Source: Bacillota bacterium (GTDB taxonomy: Bacteria > Sysuimicrobiota > Sysuimicrobiia > Sysuimicrobiales > Segetimicrobiaceae). From it: DNA of 57,323 bases. Position 1 is the stretch's first letter. Every line of letters starts with the position of its first letter. The stretch spans positions 1 to 57,323 of the forward strand of contig JAJPJJ010000078.1 in the NCBI GenBank assembly GCA_021324295.1. The letters run 5' to 3'. The notes beneath the pieces are model-generated. The model made no database searches and was not told the DNA's origin. It saw nothing but the letters and a program-made list of their open reading frames with translations. Positions 1 through 8,152 of this stretch are shown piece by piece. The translations under genes were made by a program, and so were the position numbers.

Positions 1-1
1 C

Positions 2-727
2 CGGATCCGGGAAGGGGAGCGGCTGGTGTTCGCGCCCGGGGTCCTCGAGGGGATCGCCGGGCCGCGCACCGCCTCCGGCGCGCGGACGATCACCCTCGAG
101 CACGAGGGCGACCTGCGGCGGATCCTCGAGCGGGTGGGGGAGATGCCGGTCCCGCCCTACATCGCGCGCCGGCTCGACGATCCCACAGAGTACCAGACGG
201 TGTACGCGGAGCGCGACGGAGCCGTCGCCGCGCCGACCGCGGGGCTGCACTTTACGGAGGCGCTGCTCGAGGCGGTGCGCCGGCGCGGCGCGCGCATCGC
301 GGTGATCACGCTGCACGTCGGCCCCGGCACGTTCCGGGCGGTGACGGCAGACGACGTCGCCGCCCACCGGATGGACGCCGAGGTCTACGAGGTGCGCGAG
401 GAGGCCGCGCACGCGATCAACGAGGCGCGCTCGCGCGGGGGGCGGATCGTGGCGGTCGGGACGACCGTTGTCCGCACGCTCGAGTCGGTCGCGGGCGCCG
501 ACGGGCGTGTGCGCCCGGGCAGCGGGTGGACCGATTTGTTCATCGCGCCGGGGTTTCGGTTCCGCGCCACCGACGCGCTGGTGACCAACTTCCACCTGCC
601 GCGGACGACGCTGCTGATGCTCGTGAGCGCGTTCGCCGGCCGCGAGCGCGTCCTGGCCGCCTACGAGACCGCGGTCCGGGAGGGGTATCGGTTCTACAGC
701 TTTGGGGACGCGATGCTGATCGTCTAG
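2..727 (+). CDS. queA: S-adenosylmethionine:tRNA ribosyltransferase-isomerase, 5' end outside window
   Basis: This enzyme transfers and isomerises the ribose of S-adenosylmethionine onto preQ1-modified tRNA to make epoxyqueuosine. The reading frame is already open at base 2, and the GTG at 26 is internal, so roughly the first 100 residues of a family member of about 340 lie upstream of the window. Family signatures are clear: PTAGLHFT, HVGPGTFR, GTTVVRTLES and, near the end, LVTNFHLPRTTLLMLVSAF. tgt, the enzyme that inserts preQ1, follows about 820 bases downstream, so the queuosine genes are close but separated by a minus-strand gene. The product is cytoplasmic. The family call is certain; only the N-terminus is unknown. 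Confidence 0.97.
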   Translation, partial: RIREGERLVFAPGVLEGIAGPRTASGARTITLEHEGDLRRILERVGEMPVPPYIARRLDDPTEYQTVYAERDGAVAAPTAGLHFTEALLEAVRRRGARIAVITLHVGPGTFRAVTADDVAAHRMDAEVYEVREEAAHAINEARSRGGRIVAVGTTVVRTLESVAGADGRVRPGSGWTDLFIAPGFRFRATDALVTNFHLPRTTLLMLVSAFAGRERVLAAYETAVREGYRFYSFGDAMLIV

Positions 728-742
728 AGCAGCGCAGCAGAC

Positions 743-797
743 GCCCCGTCGCAGCTACGACGGGGCAGGGGGGCTGGCTTCGCCAGCCCCCCTGCCC
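743..797. terminator. Two overlapping hairpins between convergent genes
   Basis: A 9-bp stem (743-751 with 758-766) overlaps a perfect 16-bp stem (763-778 with 782-797, loop ttc). They share bases 763-766, so they cannot both form fully. There is no T-tract on either side. The position between convergent queA and the minus-strand gene suggests a two-way transcription stop. Confidence 0.6.
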
Positions 798-825
798 TCT
801 GTCCCCGGGCGAATGCGGTGATGCG

Positions 826-1335
826 CTAACGCGGCGCGAGGCGGGTCCAGCCGCGCGTCTCCGGCGCCCACCGATCCAGCGGCCGGCCGAGGTAGTCCTT
901 GCCGTCGACCTGGTACCCGGCCTCCTGGAGCCGCCGGCGAGCCTCCGCGTAGTACCGATAGTCGAGCTGCCAGACGCCGCGCAGCGGGTTGCGGTAGAGG
1001 CCGAGCCCGCCGAGCAGGCGGCGGATGTTCTGGTCCTCGGTGCTCTCGCAGCGGAGCTCGACGCTCTGGGTGACCGTGCCGAACGCCTCGATCTTCGGGT
1101 TCTGGGGCGGCGCCACCGGCTGGCCGCCGGGGTTGTCGGAGGTGGCCCAGGCGCGCGGCGCGGCGGAGGGCGCCGGCCGCGGCGGCGCGGCCCCGGCACC
1201 GGCCGCCGCCCGCTGGGCCTTGAGCGCCTCGGCTTTGGCCTTGGCGGCCGCGATCTTCTCCTCCCGGCTCATCTCGCCCGCGGAAGGCTGGGGCTTCGGC
1301 GCCTCCCCGGGGGTGGCGGGCTTTTCGTCGGCCAT
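826..1335 (-). CDS. Hypothetical protein, 169 aa, Ala/Pro-rich N-terminus
   Basis: I do not recognise this family. The start is well supported: on the minus strand AGGAGG sits six bases before the ATG at 1335. The first 75 or so residues are low complexity (Ala, Pro, Lys, Glu, with a helical KIAAAKAKAEALKAQ stretch). A compact C-terminal half of about 90 residues follows, containing TVTQSVELRCESTEDQ and WQLDYRYYAEARRRLQEAGY. There is no signal peptide or membrane segment. It is the only minus-strand gene in the first 41 kb and lies between queA and tgt, facing away from tgt. A tethered folded domain, perhaps with a binding role, is an inference from the layout only. Confidence 0.7.
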   Translation of the reverse strand: MADEKPATPGEAPKPQPSAGEMSREEKIAAAKAKAEALKAQRAAAGAGAAPPRPAPSAAPRAWATSDNPGGQPVAPPQNPKIEAFGTVTQSVELRCESTEDQNIRRLLGGLGLYRNPLRGVWQLDYRYYAEARRRLQEAGYQVDGKDYLGRPLDRWAPETRGWTRLAPR

Positions 1336-1534
1336 CGTCGACCTCCTGATGTAAGCTGACTGGCCCGGGCCCCTATCGGACCGAGGCAGCGCGCGTCAGC
1401 GCCACGACCGGTTGCCGTCGTCGCGATACTCGTGTTACGGGCACCGCGCCACCTGCATTCTACTGAACGGCCCGCGACACCTCAAGCCGCGGGCGTGGAT
1501 CGCCGGCGCTCCGCCCCCGCGGCGTCGCGTGTGC

Positions 1535-1540
1535 TATATT
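1535..1540 (+). promoter_or_regulatory. -10 element TATATT of tgt, probably leaderless
   Basis: TATATT ends nine bases before the tgt ATG at 1549 and no Shine-Dalgarno sequence is present between them. A start of transcription about seven bases after the hexamer falls almost on the ATG, so the mRNA would have no leader. No clear -35 is visible. Confidence 0.55.
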
Positions 1541-1548
1541 CGACCGGG

Positions 1549-2661
1549 ATGTTCCGCTTCGAGCTCGTCCACGTCGACCGGCACACCGGCGCGCGCGCGG
1601 GCCTGCTGCACACGCCGCACGGCACCGTCGAGACGCCCGCGTTCATGCCGGTCGGCACACACGGGGCCGTCCGCGCGCTCACGCCCGAGGAGGTGCGCGC
1701 AGCGGGCGCGCAGATCGTCCTGGCGAACACGTTCCACCTGCTGCTCCGGCCGGGCCCGGAGCTGATCATGCGGTGCGGCGGCCTGCACCGGTTCATGCAC
1801 TGGGACGGCCCGATCCTGACCGACAGCGGAGGGTATCAACTCTTCAGCCTCGCCCACCTGCGCAGCGTGAGCGACGAGGGGGTGCTGTTCCGCTCCCCGA
1901 TCGAGGGGCGCGAGATCTACCTGACGCCCGAGCGCGTCACGGAGGCGCAGGAGCAGCTCGGCGCGGATCTCATCATGCCGCTCGACGTCTGCCTGGGGTT
2001 CCCGTCTGATCGAGACACCGCGGCGGACGCGCTGCGCCGGACCGCGCTCTGGGCGCGGCGCGCCCGGGCCGCGCACCGGCGGGTGGAGCAGGCGCTGTTC
2101 GGGATCGTCCAGGGCGGGTTCGAGCCCGACCTGCGGCGGCGCGCGGCCGACGAGATGGTGGAGCTCGACTTTCCCGGGTACGCGATCGGCGGCCTGTCCG
2201 TGGGCGAGCCGCGGGCGACGACCTACGACCTCTTGGCGGTCGTGACCGATCGCCTGCCCGCCGACCGGCCGCGGTACCTGATGGGCGTCGGCGTCCCGCC
2301 GGGCGTGATCGAAGGGACGCGGCGCGGCGTGGACATGTTCGACTGCGTGCTGCCGACGCGGGCGGGGCGGACCGGGATCGCGCTCACCGCGTCCGGCCGG
2401 ATCAACCTGCGGCAGGCGGTCCACGCGCACGCCCTCTCGCCGGTCGAGGAGGGTTGCCCGTGCCCGGCGTGCCGCGGGTACACGCGCGCGTACCTGCGGC
2501 ACCTGTTCAAGGCCGGGGAGATGCTGGGTCCCCGGCTCGTGAGCCTGCACAACCTCACCTTCATGGCGCGGCTCCAGGCGCAGATGCGCGCGGCGATCTG
2601 CGAGGACCGGTTCGAGCCGTGGAGCCGCGAGGTGCTGGACCGGTACGCGACGCCGTGGTGA
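1549..2661 (+). CDS. tgt: tRNA-guanine transglycosylase
   Basis: It exchanges guanine 34 of GUN-anticodon tRNAs for preQ1, the step before QueA acts. The protein is 370 aa, normal for bacterial Tgt. It starts MFRFELVHVDRHTGARAG and has the catalytic-aspartate segment DSGGYQLFSL and the C-terminal zinc site CPCPAC with a later histidine (LVSLHNLTF). An upstream in-frame start at 1432 is rejected, because the family begins at the ATG at 1549 and the promoter hexamer lies between the two. It is followed by yajC, the usual neighbour in many bacteria. Confidence 0.97.
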   Translation: MFRFELVHVDRHTGARAGLLHTPHGTVETPAFMPVGTHGAVRALTPEEVRAAGAQIVLANTFHLLLRPGPELIMRCGGLHRFMHWDGPILTDSGGYQLFSLAHLRSVSDEGVLFRSPIEGREIYLTPERVTEAQEQLGADLIMPLDVCLGFPSDRDTAADALRRTALWARRARAAHRRVEQALFGIVQGGFEPDLRRRAADEMVELDFPGYAIGGLSVGEPRATTYDLLAVVTDRLPADRPRYLMGVGVPPGVIEGTRRGVDMFDCVLPTRAGRTGIALTASGRINLRQAVHAHALSPVEEGCPCPACRGYTRAYLRHLFKAGEMLGPRLVSLHNLTFMARLQAQMRAAICEDRFEPWSREVLDRYATPW

Positions 2662-2800
2662 CGTGGAGGCGGCCCGGCAGGGGAGGGGCCACCCGGACCC
2701 CGAAGAACGGTGCTGACCGACGCGCGGCGGGCAGCGTGGGCGTGAGCGGCGCGGGCGCTGCGCCGGATCACGAGACCCGCGCTGACCGTGGAGGGTCCTG

Positions 2801-3082
2801 GTGACCGCCGAACAAGCAGCGCCGCTGCTCCTGTGGATCGCGATCTTCGTCGTCTTCTATTTCGTCCTCATCCGGCCGCAACAGGTGCAGCAGCGGCGAT
2901 ACCGGGAGATGCTCCGGCGCCTCAAGAAAGGCGACCGCGTGCTCACCCGAGGGGGGCTGTATGGCGTGATCGTGGAGATCAAGGACAACCAGATCATGCT
3001 GGAGCTGGCGCAGAACGTGCGCGTGCGGGCCGACCGGACCGCGGTGCAGGCGGTGGTGAACCGGCCCGCCGCCGGCAGCTGA
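2801..3082 (+). CDS. yajC: Preprotein translocase subunit YajC
   Basis: YajC is a small accessory membrane protein of the Sec translocon, associated with SecDF. The 93-aa product has one N-terminal membrane segment (about residues 8-24) followed by the hallmark IRPQQ and a basic cytoplasmic domain with KKGDRVLTRGGLYG. The start is GTG at 2801 with GGAGG about six bases upstream. It follows tgt, a very common arrangement, but secD/secF are not adjacent; an HD-domain gene follows instead. Confidence 0.95.
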   Translation: MTAEQAAPLLLWIAIFVVFYFVLIRPQQVQQRRYREMLRRLKKGDRVLTRGGLYGVIVEIKDNQIMLELAQNVRVRADRTAVQAVVNRPAAGS

Positions 3083-3130
3083 CGTTCCGCTGCCGGCGGC
3101 GGGCGGCGGTGGGAGAGGAGGGCGGGGATC

Positions 3131-3838
3131 ATGGCTGAGCCACGCGGCGGACCCGCGACGTCTCCTCTGCCCGGCCGGGCGCTCACGCTCGACGAGATCA
3201 AGCGCGACCGCGAGGTGGAGGCGTACGTCGCCAAGGCCGACGAGTACACCGGCGCGATCGGGTACACGGAGCACGGGTTCCGGCACGCGAACCTCGTCGC
3301 GAGCATCGCCGGGAACGTGTTGCGGCGCCTGGGCCGGCCGGAGAGGGCGGTGCAGCTCGCCGCGATCGCGGCGTACCTGCACGACATCGGCAACCTAGTC
3401 GGGCGCGTGAACCACGAGCACACCGGGGCGCTGCTGGCCAGCCGGATCCTCACCCGGCTCGGCATGGATCCCCTTGAGATGGCCGTGGTGATGGGCGCGA
3501 TCGGCAACCACGAGGAGGACACCGGCGACCCGGTGGGCGAGGTGTGCGCGGCGCTGATCATCTCGGACAAGTCGGACGTGCACCGCACGCGCGTTCGCAA
3601 CCCGGACCCGACCACGTTCGACGCGCACGACCGGGTCAACTTCGCGGTGCAGCACTCGTTCCTCCGCGTGGACGAGCAGGCGCACACCATCACGCTGGAG
3701 TTGACGATCGACACGGCGATCTCCCAGGTGATGGAATACTTCGAGATCTTCCTGCCCCGGATGGTGATGTGCCGCCGCGCGGCGAAGGTGCTCGGGTGCG
3801 AGTTCAAGCTTCAGATCAACGGCACGAAGTTGCTATAG
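3131..3838 (+). CDS. HD-domain metal-dependent phosphohydrolase
   Basis: This 235-aa cytoplasmic protein has the HD-superfamily metal ligands: HGFRHANLV (first His), LHDIGN (the His-Asp pair), a histidine in NHEEDTGDP and a terminal DKSD. The family hydrolyses phosphate esters, often of nucleotides; the substrate cannot be read here. GAGGAGGG lies about eight bases before the ATG at 3131. Related HD proteins occur next to yajC/secD in clostridia-like genomes. The C-terminal part (about residues 180-235) is an alpha/beta extension beyond the HD core. Confidence 0.88.
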   Translation: MAEPRGGPATSPLPGRALTLDEIKRDREVEAYVAKADEYTGAIGYTEHGFRHANLVASIAGNVLRRLGRPERAVQLAAIAAYLHDIGNLVGRVNHEHTGALLASRILTRLGMDPLEMAVVMGAIGNHEEDTGDPVGEVCAALIISDKSDVHRTRVRNPDPTTFDAHDRVNFAVQHSFLRVDEQAHTITLELTIDTAISQVMEYFEIFLPRMVMCRRAAKVLGCEFKLQINGTKLL

Positions 3839-3921
3839 GACCAGGGGAGCGCCCACCGGACCGGGTCTCCCCGACGCAGAGGTCCGGCACAGTCCCAATC
3901 TTGTGGCGAGGGGGGAACGGT

Positions 3922-4254
3922 ATGGCTACGTGGCAGTACCGATGCCGATCGTGCGGCGGGGTCCACGAGCTGTCCGTGCGGCCGGCGGGAGCGATGCTCC
4001 TGCGCTGCACCGTGACCCGAGACTGGACCTGGCACGACGAGTCCGCGTTCATGAGCGCGAGCGGCGGACCGGCCGGGGGTCCCGGGGGCGGGACCGCCGG
4101 CCGGCGCCGGGCGGCGGCCAAGGCGGTCCAGCGGCGGCCGCGCGGCCGGGCGGCGTCGAAGAAATCGCCTGTGCGCGGCGCCGCGTCCCGCAAGGGCAGC
4201 GCCCGGAAGACAGTGGCGCGCCGTCGCGCCCGCTCCGGATCGGGTCGTCGATAG
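3922..4254 (+). CDS. Small zinc-ribbon-like protein with histone-H1-like tail
   Basis: This 110-aa protein starts with a short CxxC element (YRCRSCGG), and a third cysteine follows near residue 30. After residue 50 it becomes a Gly/Ala/Lys/Arg tail with repeated AAKAV, RGRAAS and KKS elements, like bacterial H1-type histone tails. Start ATG 3922 is preceded by a G-rich stretch. Nucleic-acid binding is an inference from the basic tail; the CxxC may hold a metal with other residues. It lies between the HD hydrolase and a MerR-type regulator, with gaps too large to show an operon. Confidence 0.7.
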   Translation: MATWQYRCRSCGGVHELSVRPAGAMLLRCTVTRDWTWHDESAFMSASGGPAGGPGGGTAGRRRAAAKAVQRRPRGRAASKKSPVRGAASRKGSARKTVARRRARSGSGRR

Positions 4255-4314
4255 GCGCGGGGCGGCAGGATTCCGAATGTTCGCCTAGAATTTCATAGAT
4301 TTGTGGTAGGGTCA

Positions 4315-4914
4315 ATGGTCGCCGGGAGAGCAGAGGGGCAGTGGCTGTCCCTCGGGGAGGCTGCGCGGCTGCTCGGGGTGGACGCCACGACCCTCCGCGG
4401 CTGGGCCGATGCCGGCAAGGTCCGCGTGTTCCGGACCCCGGGCGGACACCGGAGGTTTGCGGCCGCCGACCTCTGGGCGCTGCTCGGCGGGGTGCCGCCC
4501 GCGTCCGGCGGTCCCGGCGACGCTGGGGCCCGTGCGTCTCCTCGCGAGTGGATCGCGTCCCGGCCCTGGTACGCGCGGGTGGGCGAGGACGCCCTCGGCC
4601 GAGCCCGCATCCGGTGCACGCAGCTCATGCAGGTCCTGACCGCGTACCTCGGGGAGGCCGCGGACCGGGGCCGGTGCCTGGCCGAAGGCCGCAGGATCGG
4701 CGGCGAGCTCGGCCACGACGTGGCGGGGTGGGGGCTGACGCCGGCGCAGTCTACCGAGGTGTTCCTGCACTTCAAGAAGATGGTGACGGACACGCTCGCA
4801 TCACCTCCCCTCGGTGCCTCCGGCCAGGTCCGCACGATGCGCGACGCCGACGCGTTCCTGGGCGAGGTGCTCCAGGCGATGATGGAGGCCTACGAGCAGG
4901 GGCGCCCGCGTTGA
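4315..4914 (+). CDS. MerR/excisionase-type HTH regulator with C-terminal helical domain
   Basis: Residues about 10-60 form a winged-helix DNA-binding domain of the MerR/BldC/excisionase type: LSLGEAARLLGVDATTLRGW, then VRVFRTPGGHRRF, the typical wing. The rest (about 80-195) is a helical domain with LGEAADRGRCLAEGRRIG and FLHFKKMVTDTL, which resembles the N-terminal domain of RsbRD-type co-antagonists; that match is tentative. An in-frame GTG at 4303 is an alternative start. TAGAAT at 4286-4291 is a possible -10. It sits just before hemA on the same strand, so control of haem synthesis is a reasonable guess, not shown. Confidence 0.82.
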   Translation: MVAGRAEGQWLSLGEAARLLGVDATTLRGWADAGKVRVFRTPGGHRRFAAADLWALLGGVPPASGGPGDAGARASPREWIASRPWYARVGEDALGRARIRCTQLMQVLTAYLGEAADRGRCLAEGRRIGGELGHDVAGWGLTPAQSTEVFLHFKKMVTDTLASPPLGASGQVRTMRDADAFLGEVLQAMMEAYEQGRPR

Positions 4915-5025
4915 CCCACCGCGCGCGCCGCTTCGCGCCGCGCCGTGCGCCGGGGAGCGGCAGACCGACTCAAGGAATCCCCGCGGATCTCCTCTTCGAG
5001 AGAGAGCGAGGCGCCGCGAATCGCC

Positions 5026-6270
5026 ATGAACGTTGACCGTTGCGACTACGTCGCCGTGGGCGTGAGCCATCACACCGCGCCGGTGGGGCTGCGGGAGCGG
5101 TTCGCCGTCGCGTCCTCCCGGATGCCCGAGGTCCTCGCCGCGGCCCGCGCGCGGGCGGGCGGCGAGGCGATGCTGCTCAGCACGTGCAACCGGGTCGAGT
5201 GGTACCTCGCCGCCCCGCACCCGGAGGAGGCGGCGGCGTCGGCCTCGGCGTTCTTCCTCGCGGAAGGCGACGCCTCCAGCCGCGCGGCGGTGCGGGTGCG
5301 GTACGGGGCGGACGCGGTGCGCCACCTCTTCCGGGTGACGAGCGGGCTCGATTCGATGCTGATCGGCGAGGCGCAGATCCTGGGGCAGGTGCGCGCCGCG
5401 TTCGCGGCGGCCCGGGCCGCCGGAACGGCTGGGACGCACCTCGACGCGCTGCTCCGGGCCGCGCTCGAGGCCGGCCGACGGGTCCGCCGGGAGTCCGGGA
5501 TCGGTCGGGCGGCGGACTCCGTGCCGCGCGCGGCGGTGACGCACGCCCGCCGGGTGCTCGGCGCGCTGGCCGGCCGGCGCGTGCTCGTGATCGGCGCGGG
5601 TCAGATGGCCGAAGCGATCGTGCGGGCGCTCGCCCGCGCCGGCTGCGACCACGTCGTGATCGCAAACCGGACCCCCGAGGCGGCGCGGCTGCTGGCCGCG
5701 GAGGCGGGCGGCGCGGTCGGATGCTTCGACCGGCTCGAGGACGAGGTGCGCCGCGCCGATATCGTGATCGCGAGCGCGGCGTCGCCCCGCGTCATCCTGG
5801 GCGCAGACCAGATCGCGGCCGCGATCGGTGGCCGCCGGTCACCCCTGCTCGTCGTCGACATCGCGGTGCCGCGCAACGTCGATCCCCGGAGCCGCGAGCT
5901 GGCCGGGGTGCACCTCTACGATATCGACGACCTGCAAGGCGCCGGCTCGGCGCTCAGCGGGTCCCCGCTCGCCGAGAGGGCGGAGCGCCTCGTCGAGGCG
6001 GAGGTGGCGGCGTTCCTGCGCGCCCGCGCCGCCCGGAGCGCGGCGGGTGCGATCGCCGCGGCGTGCGCCGAGGCCGAGGCGATCGTCGAACAGGAGTGGG
6101 CGCGGGCCCGCTCGCGGCTGGCGCTCGGACCCGCGGAGGAGGACGTCGTGCGCGCGGTGCTGCGGCGCGTCGCGCGCAAGATCCTGCACCGGCCGATCTC
6201 GCTGCTGGCCGACGCGGCGGGGCGTGCGGCCCCCGCCGCCGAGCGGGCCGGGCGCGCGGGCGGTCCATGA
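5026..6270 (+). CDS. hemA: Glutamyl-tRNA reductase
   Basis: It makes glutamate-1-semialdehyde from glutamyl-tRNA, the first committed step of C5-pathway tetrapyrrole synthesis. The 414-aa product has the catalytic cysteine in STCNRVEWY, the GEAQILGQVR motif and an NADPH-binding Rossmann loop GAGQMAEAIV. I choose ATG 5026 because family members begin close to the VGVSHHTAP motif; a GTG/ATG-type start at 4945 would add 27 atypical residues. It is the first gene of hemA-hemC-hemD-hemB-hemL, and its stop overlaps the hemC start (ATGA). Confidence 0.97.
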   Translation: MNVDRCDYVAVGVSHHTAPVGLRERFAVASSRMPEVLAAARARAGGEAMLLSTCNRVEWYLAAPHPEEAAASASAFFLAEGDASSRAAVRVRYGADAVRHLFRVTSGLDSMLIGEAQILGQVRAAFAAARAAGTAGTHLDALLRAALEAGRRVRRESGIGRAADSVPRAAVTHARRVLGALAGRRVLVIGAGQMAEAIVRALARAGCDHVVIANRTPEAARLLAAEAGGAVGCFDRLEDEVRRADIVIASAASPRVILGADQIAAAIGGRRSPLLVVDIAVPRNVDPRSRELAGVHLYDIDDLQGAGSALSGSPLAERAERLVEAEVAAFLRARAARSAAGAIAAACAEAEAIVEQEWARARSRLALGPAEEDVVRAVLRRVARKILHRPISLLADAAGRAAPAAERAGRAGGP

Positions 6271-7301
6271 CCCGCCCGCCCCTGCGCCTCGGGTCGAGAG
6301 GGAGCCGCCTGAGCCTGCGTCAGGCCGAGACGGTCCGGGAATCGCTCCGCAGGATCGCGCCGGACCTCGACGTCCAGATCGTCGTCGTGCACACGGCGGG
6401 CGACCGGGCGCCCGACGTCCCGCTCGAGCGGCTCGAGGGCGTCGGATTCTTCGCCAAGGAGCTGGAGGCGGCGCTGCTCGATGGGCGGTGCGACGTCGCC
6501 GTGCACAGCGCCAAGGACCTTCCCACCGCGATCCACCCGGACCTCTGCCTGGCCGCGATCCCCCCGCGGGCCGATCCGCGGGATGTCCTCGTGGCGCGCG
6601 GAGGCCTGCGCCTGGCGTGCCTGCCGCCGGGCGCGCGGATCGCGACGAGCAGCCTCCGCCGCAGCGCGCAGCTCCGCCACCACCGTCCCGACGTGGTCAC
6701 GGTCCCCGTCCGTGGGAACATCGACACCCGGCTCGGCAAGCTGGAGCGCGGCGGGTTCGACGCGCTATGCCTCGCCGGCGCCGGCCTGCTCCGCATGGGG
6801 TGGGAGGACCGCGTGACGGAGTGGCTGTCGCCGGAGGTCCTGCTGCCGGCGCCGGCCCAGGGGGCCCTGGCGGTGGAGGCGCGCCGGGCGGACCACGACC
6901 TCGTCGCCCTGCTCCGCTCGCTGGACGACGCCGCCACGCGGGAGGCGGTGACCGCGGAGCGCGCGTTCCTCGCCCGCCTCGGCAGCGGCTGCCGCGCCCC
7001 GGCGGCCGCGCTCGCCACGGTCGCGGGAGGCCGCGTGATGCTCGAAGGCCTCGTGGCCCGGGAGGACGGCAGCGTCGTGGTCCGCCACCGCGGCGGTGGG
7101 CCGGTCGGCGGCGCCGCCTGGCTCGGCATGGCCCTGGCCGACGCGCTCGTGGCGCGGGCCCGCCACCTGCTCGAGGATCCCGCCGGGGGCGAGGCCGGAT
7201 CCCACCCCGGCGATCGCCGCTCCCCGGCGCCCGAGGGCCCGCGGGGCTGGCAGGCCGCGCGCCCGCCGGCGCTCCCCGCGCTGCGGCCGGAGGCGTCGTG
7301 A
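6267..7301 (+). CDS. hemC: Porphobilinogen deaminase (hydroxymethylbilane synthase)
   Basis: It polymerises four porphobilinogen units into hydroxymethylbilane. The 344-aa protein starts RLGSRGSRLSLRQAE and carries AVHSAKDLPT, the TSSLRRSAQL motif and the LGSGCRAP loop whose cysteine carries the dipyrromethane cofactor. The start ATG overlaps the hemA stop and the end overlaps the hemD GTG, so translational coupling is likely. The C-terminal 40 residues are a Pro/Arg-rich extension beyond the usual fold. Confidence 0.97.
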   Translation: MTRPPLRLGSRGSRLSLRQAETVRESLRRIAPDLDVQIVVVHTAGDRAPDVPLERLEGVGFFAKELEAALLDGRCDVAVHSAKDLPTAIHPDLCLAAIPPRADPRDVLVARGGLRLACLPPGARIATSSLRRSAQLRHHRPDVVTVPVRGNIDTRLGKLERGGFDALCLAGAGLLRMGWEDRVTEWLSPEVLLPAPAQGALAVEARRADHDLVALLRSLDDAATREAVTAERAFLARLGSGCRAPAAALATVAGGRVMLEGLVAREDGSVVVRHRGGGPVGGAAWLGMALADALVARARHLLEDPAGGEAGSHPGDRRSPAPEGPRGWQAARPPALPALRPEAS

Positions 7302-8152
7302 CGGCCGAGGACCCGCGGCCCCTCGCGGGATGCCGGATCGTCGTGACGCGCGCCCGCGCGCAGGCCGGGGATCTGCGCCGCCTCCTGGAGGCCGAAGGCG
7401 CCGAGGTGATCGAGTTTCCGGTGATCCGGGTGAGCCCGCCCGCGGACTTCGGGCCGGCCGACCGGGCGATCCGGCGCCTCGGCGCGTACGAGTGGATCGT
7501 CTTCACCAGCCGGAACGGCGTCGCGGCGTTCCTGGACCGCGTGCATGCGGTCGCGGGGGACGCGGCCGCCGGGCCGCTCGGCCTGGCTCGCATCGCCGCG
7601 ATCGGCCCGGGGACGGCGGAGGCGCTGGCCGCGCGCGGGCTCGCGGTGGCGTTGGCCCCGTCCGAGTTTCGGGCGGAGGCGCTCGTGGCCGCGTTCGCGG
7701 GCGAGGATCTGCGCGGCCGGCGCGTGCTAGTCCCCCGCGCCGCGGACGCGCGTAGCGTGCTCCCCGACGGCCTGCGCGCGCTCGGCGCCAGCGTGGACGT
7801 CGTGCCCGTGTATCGCACGGAGCCCGAACAGGGCCCGCCCCCCGAGGTGCGGCGCCTGCTCGAGCGGGGAGAGGTGGACGCGGTGACGTTCACGAGTTCG
7901 TCGACGGTGCGCCACTTCGTCGCGCTGCTCGGCCCCACCGCCCGGCCGGCGCTCCGCCGGGTGCTCGTCGCGTGCATCGGCCCAGTGACCGCCGGGACCG
8001 TGCGCGAGCAGGGTCTGCACCCGGGCGCGGTGGCGGAGACCTACACGATCCCGGGACTGGTCGCCGCGCTGCGCGCGGCGCTCCCGGAGCGCCGCGCGCA
8101 GCGGACGTGGGGCCGGCGGCCGTCGGGTCGAGGCGAGGAGGCAACAGGATGA
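7298..8152 (+). CDS. hemD: Uroporphyrinogen-III synthase
   Basis: It closes hydroxymethylbilane to uroporphyrinogen III with inversion of ring D. The family is poorly conserved. Identification rests on the two-lobed layout (start GCRIVVTRARAQAGDLRRLL, then EWIVFTSRNGV, AAIGPGTAEAL, LVPRAADAR, VTFTSSSTVRHF, CIGPVTAGTVRE) and on its place between hemC and hemB. GTG 7298 overlaps the hemC stop (GTGA) and its own stop overlaps the hemB ATG. Length is 284 aa, normal for the family. Confidence 0.95.
   Translation: MTAEDPRPLAGCRIVVTRARAQAGDLRRLLEAEGAEVIEFPVIRVSPPADFGPADRAIRRLGAYEWIVFTSRNGVAAFLDRVHAVAGDAAAGPLGLARIAAIGPGTAEALAARGLAVALAPSEFRAEALVAAFAGEDLRGRRVLVPRAADARSVLPDGLRALGASVDVVPVYRTEPEQGPPPEVRRLLERGEVDAVTFTSSSTVRHFVALLGPTARPALRRVLVACIGPVTAGTVREQGLHPGAVAETYTIPGLVAALRAALPERRAQRTWGRRPSGRGEEATG

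Noticed and set aside
1432-1548. Extended N-terminus of Tgt
   Set aside because: The extra 39 residues are not found in the family and lie upstream of the -10 hexamer.
4945-5025. Extended N-terminus of glutamyl-tRNA reductase
   Set aside because: The extra 27 residues are atypical; the family begins close to ATG 5026.
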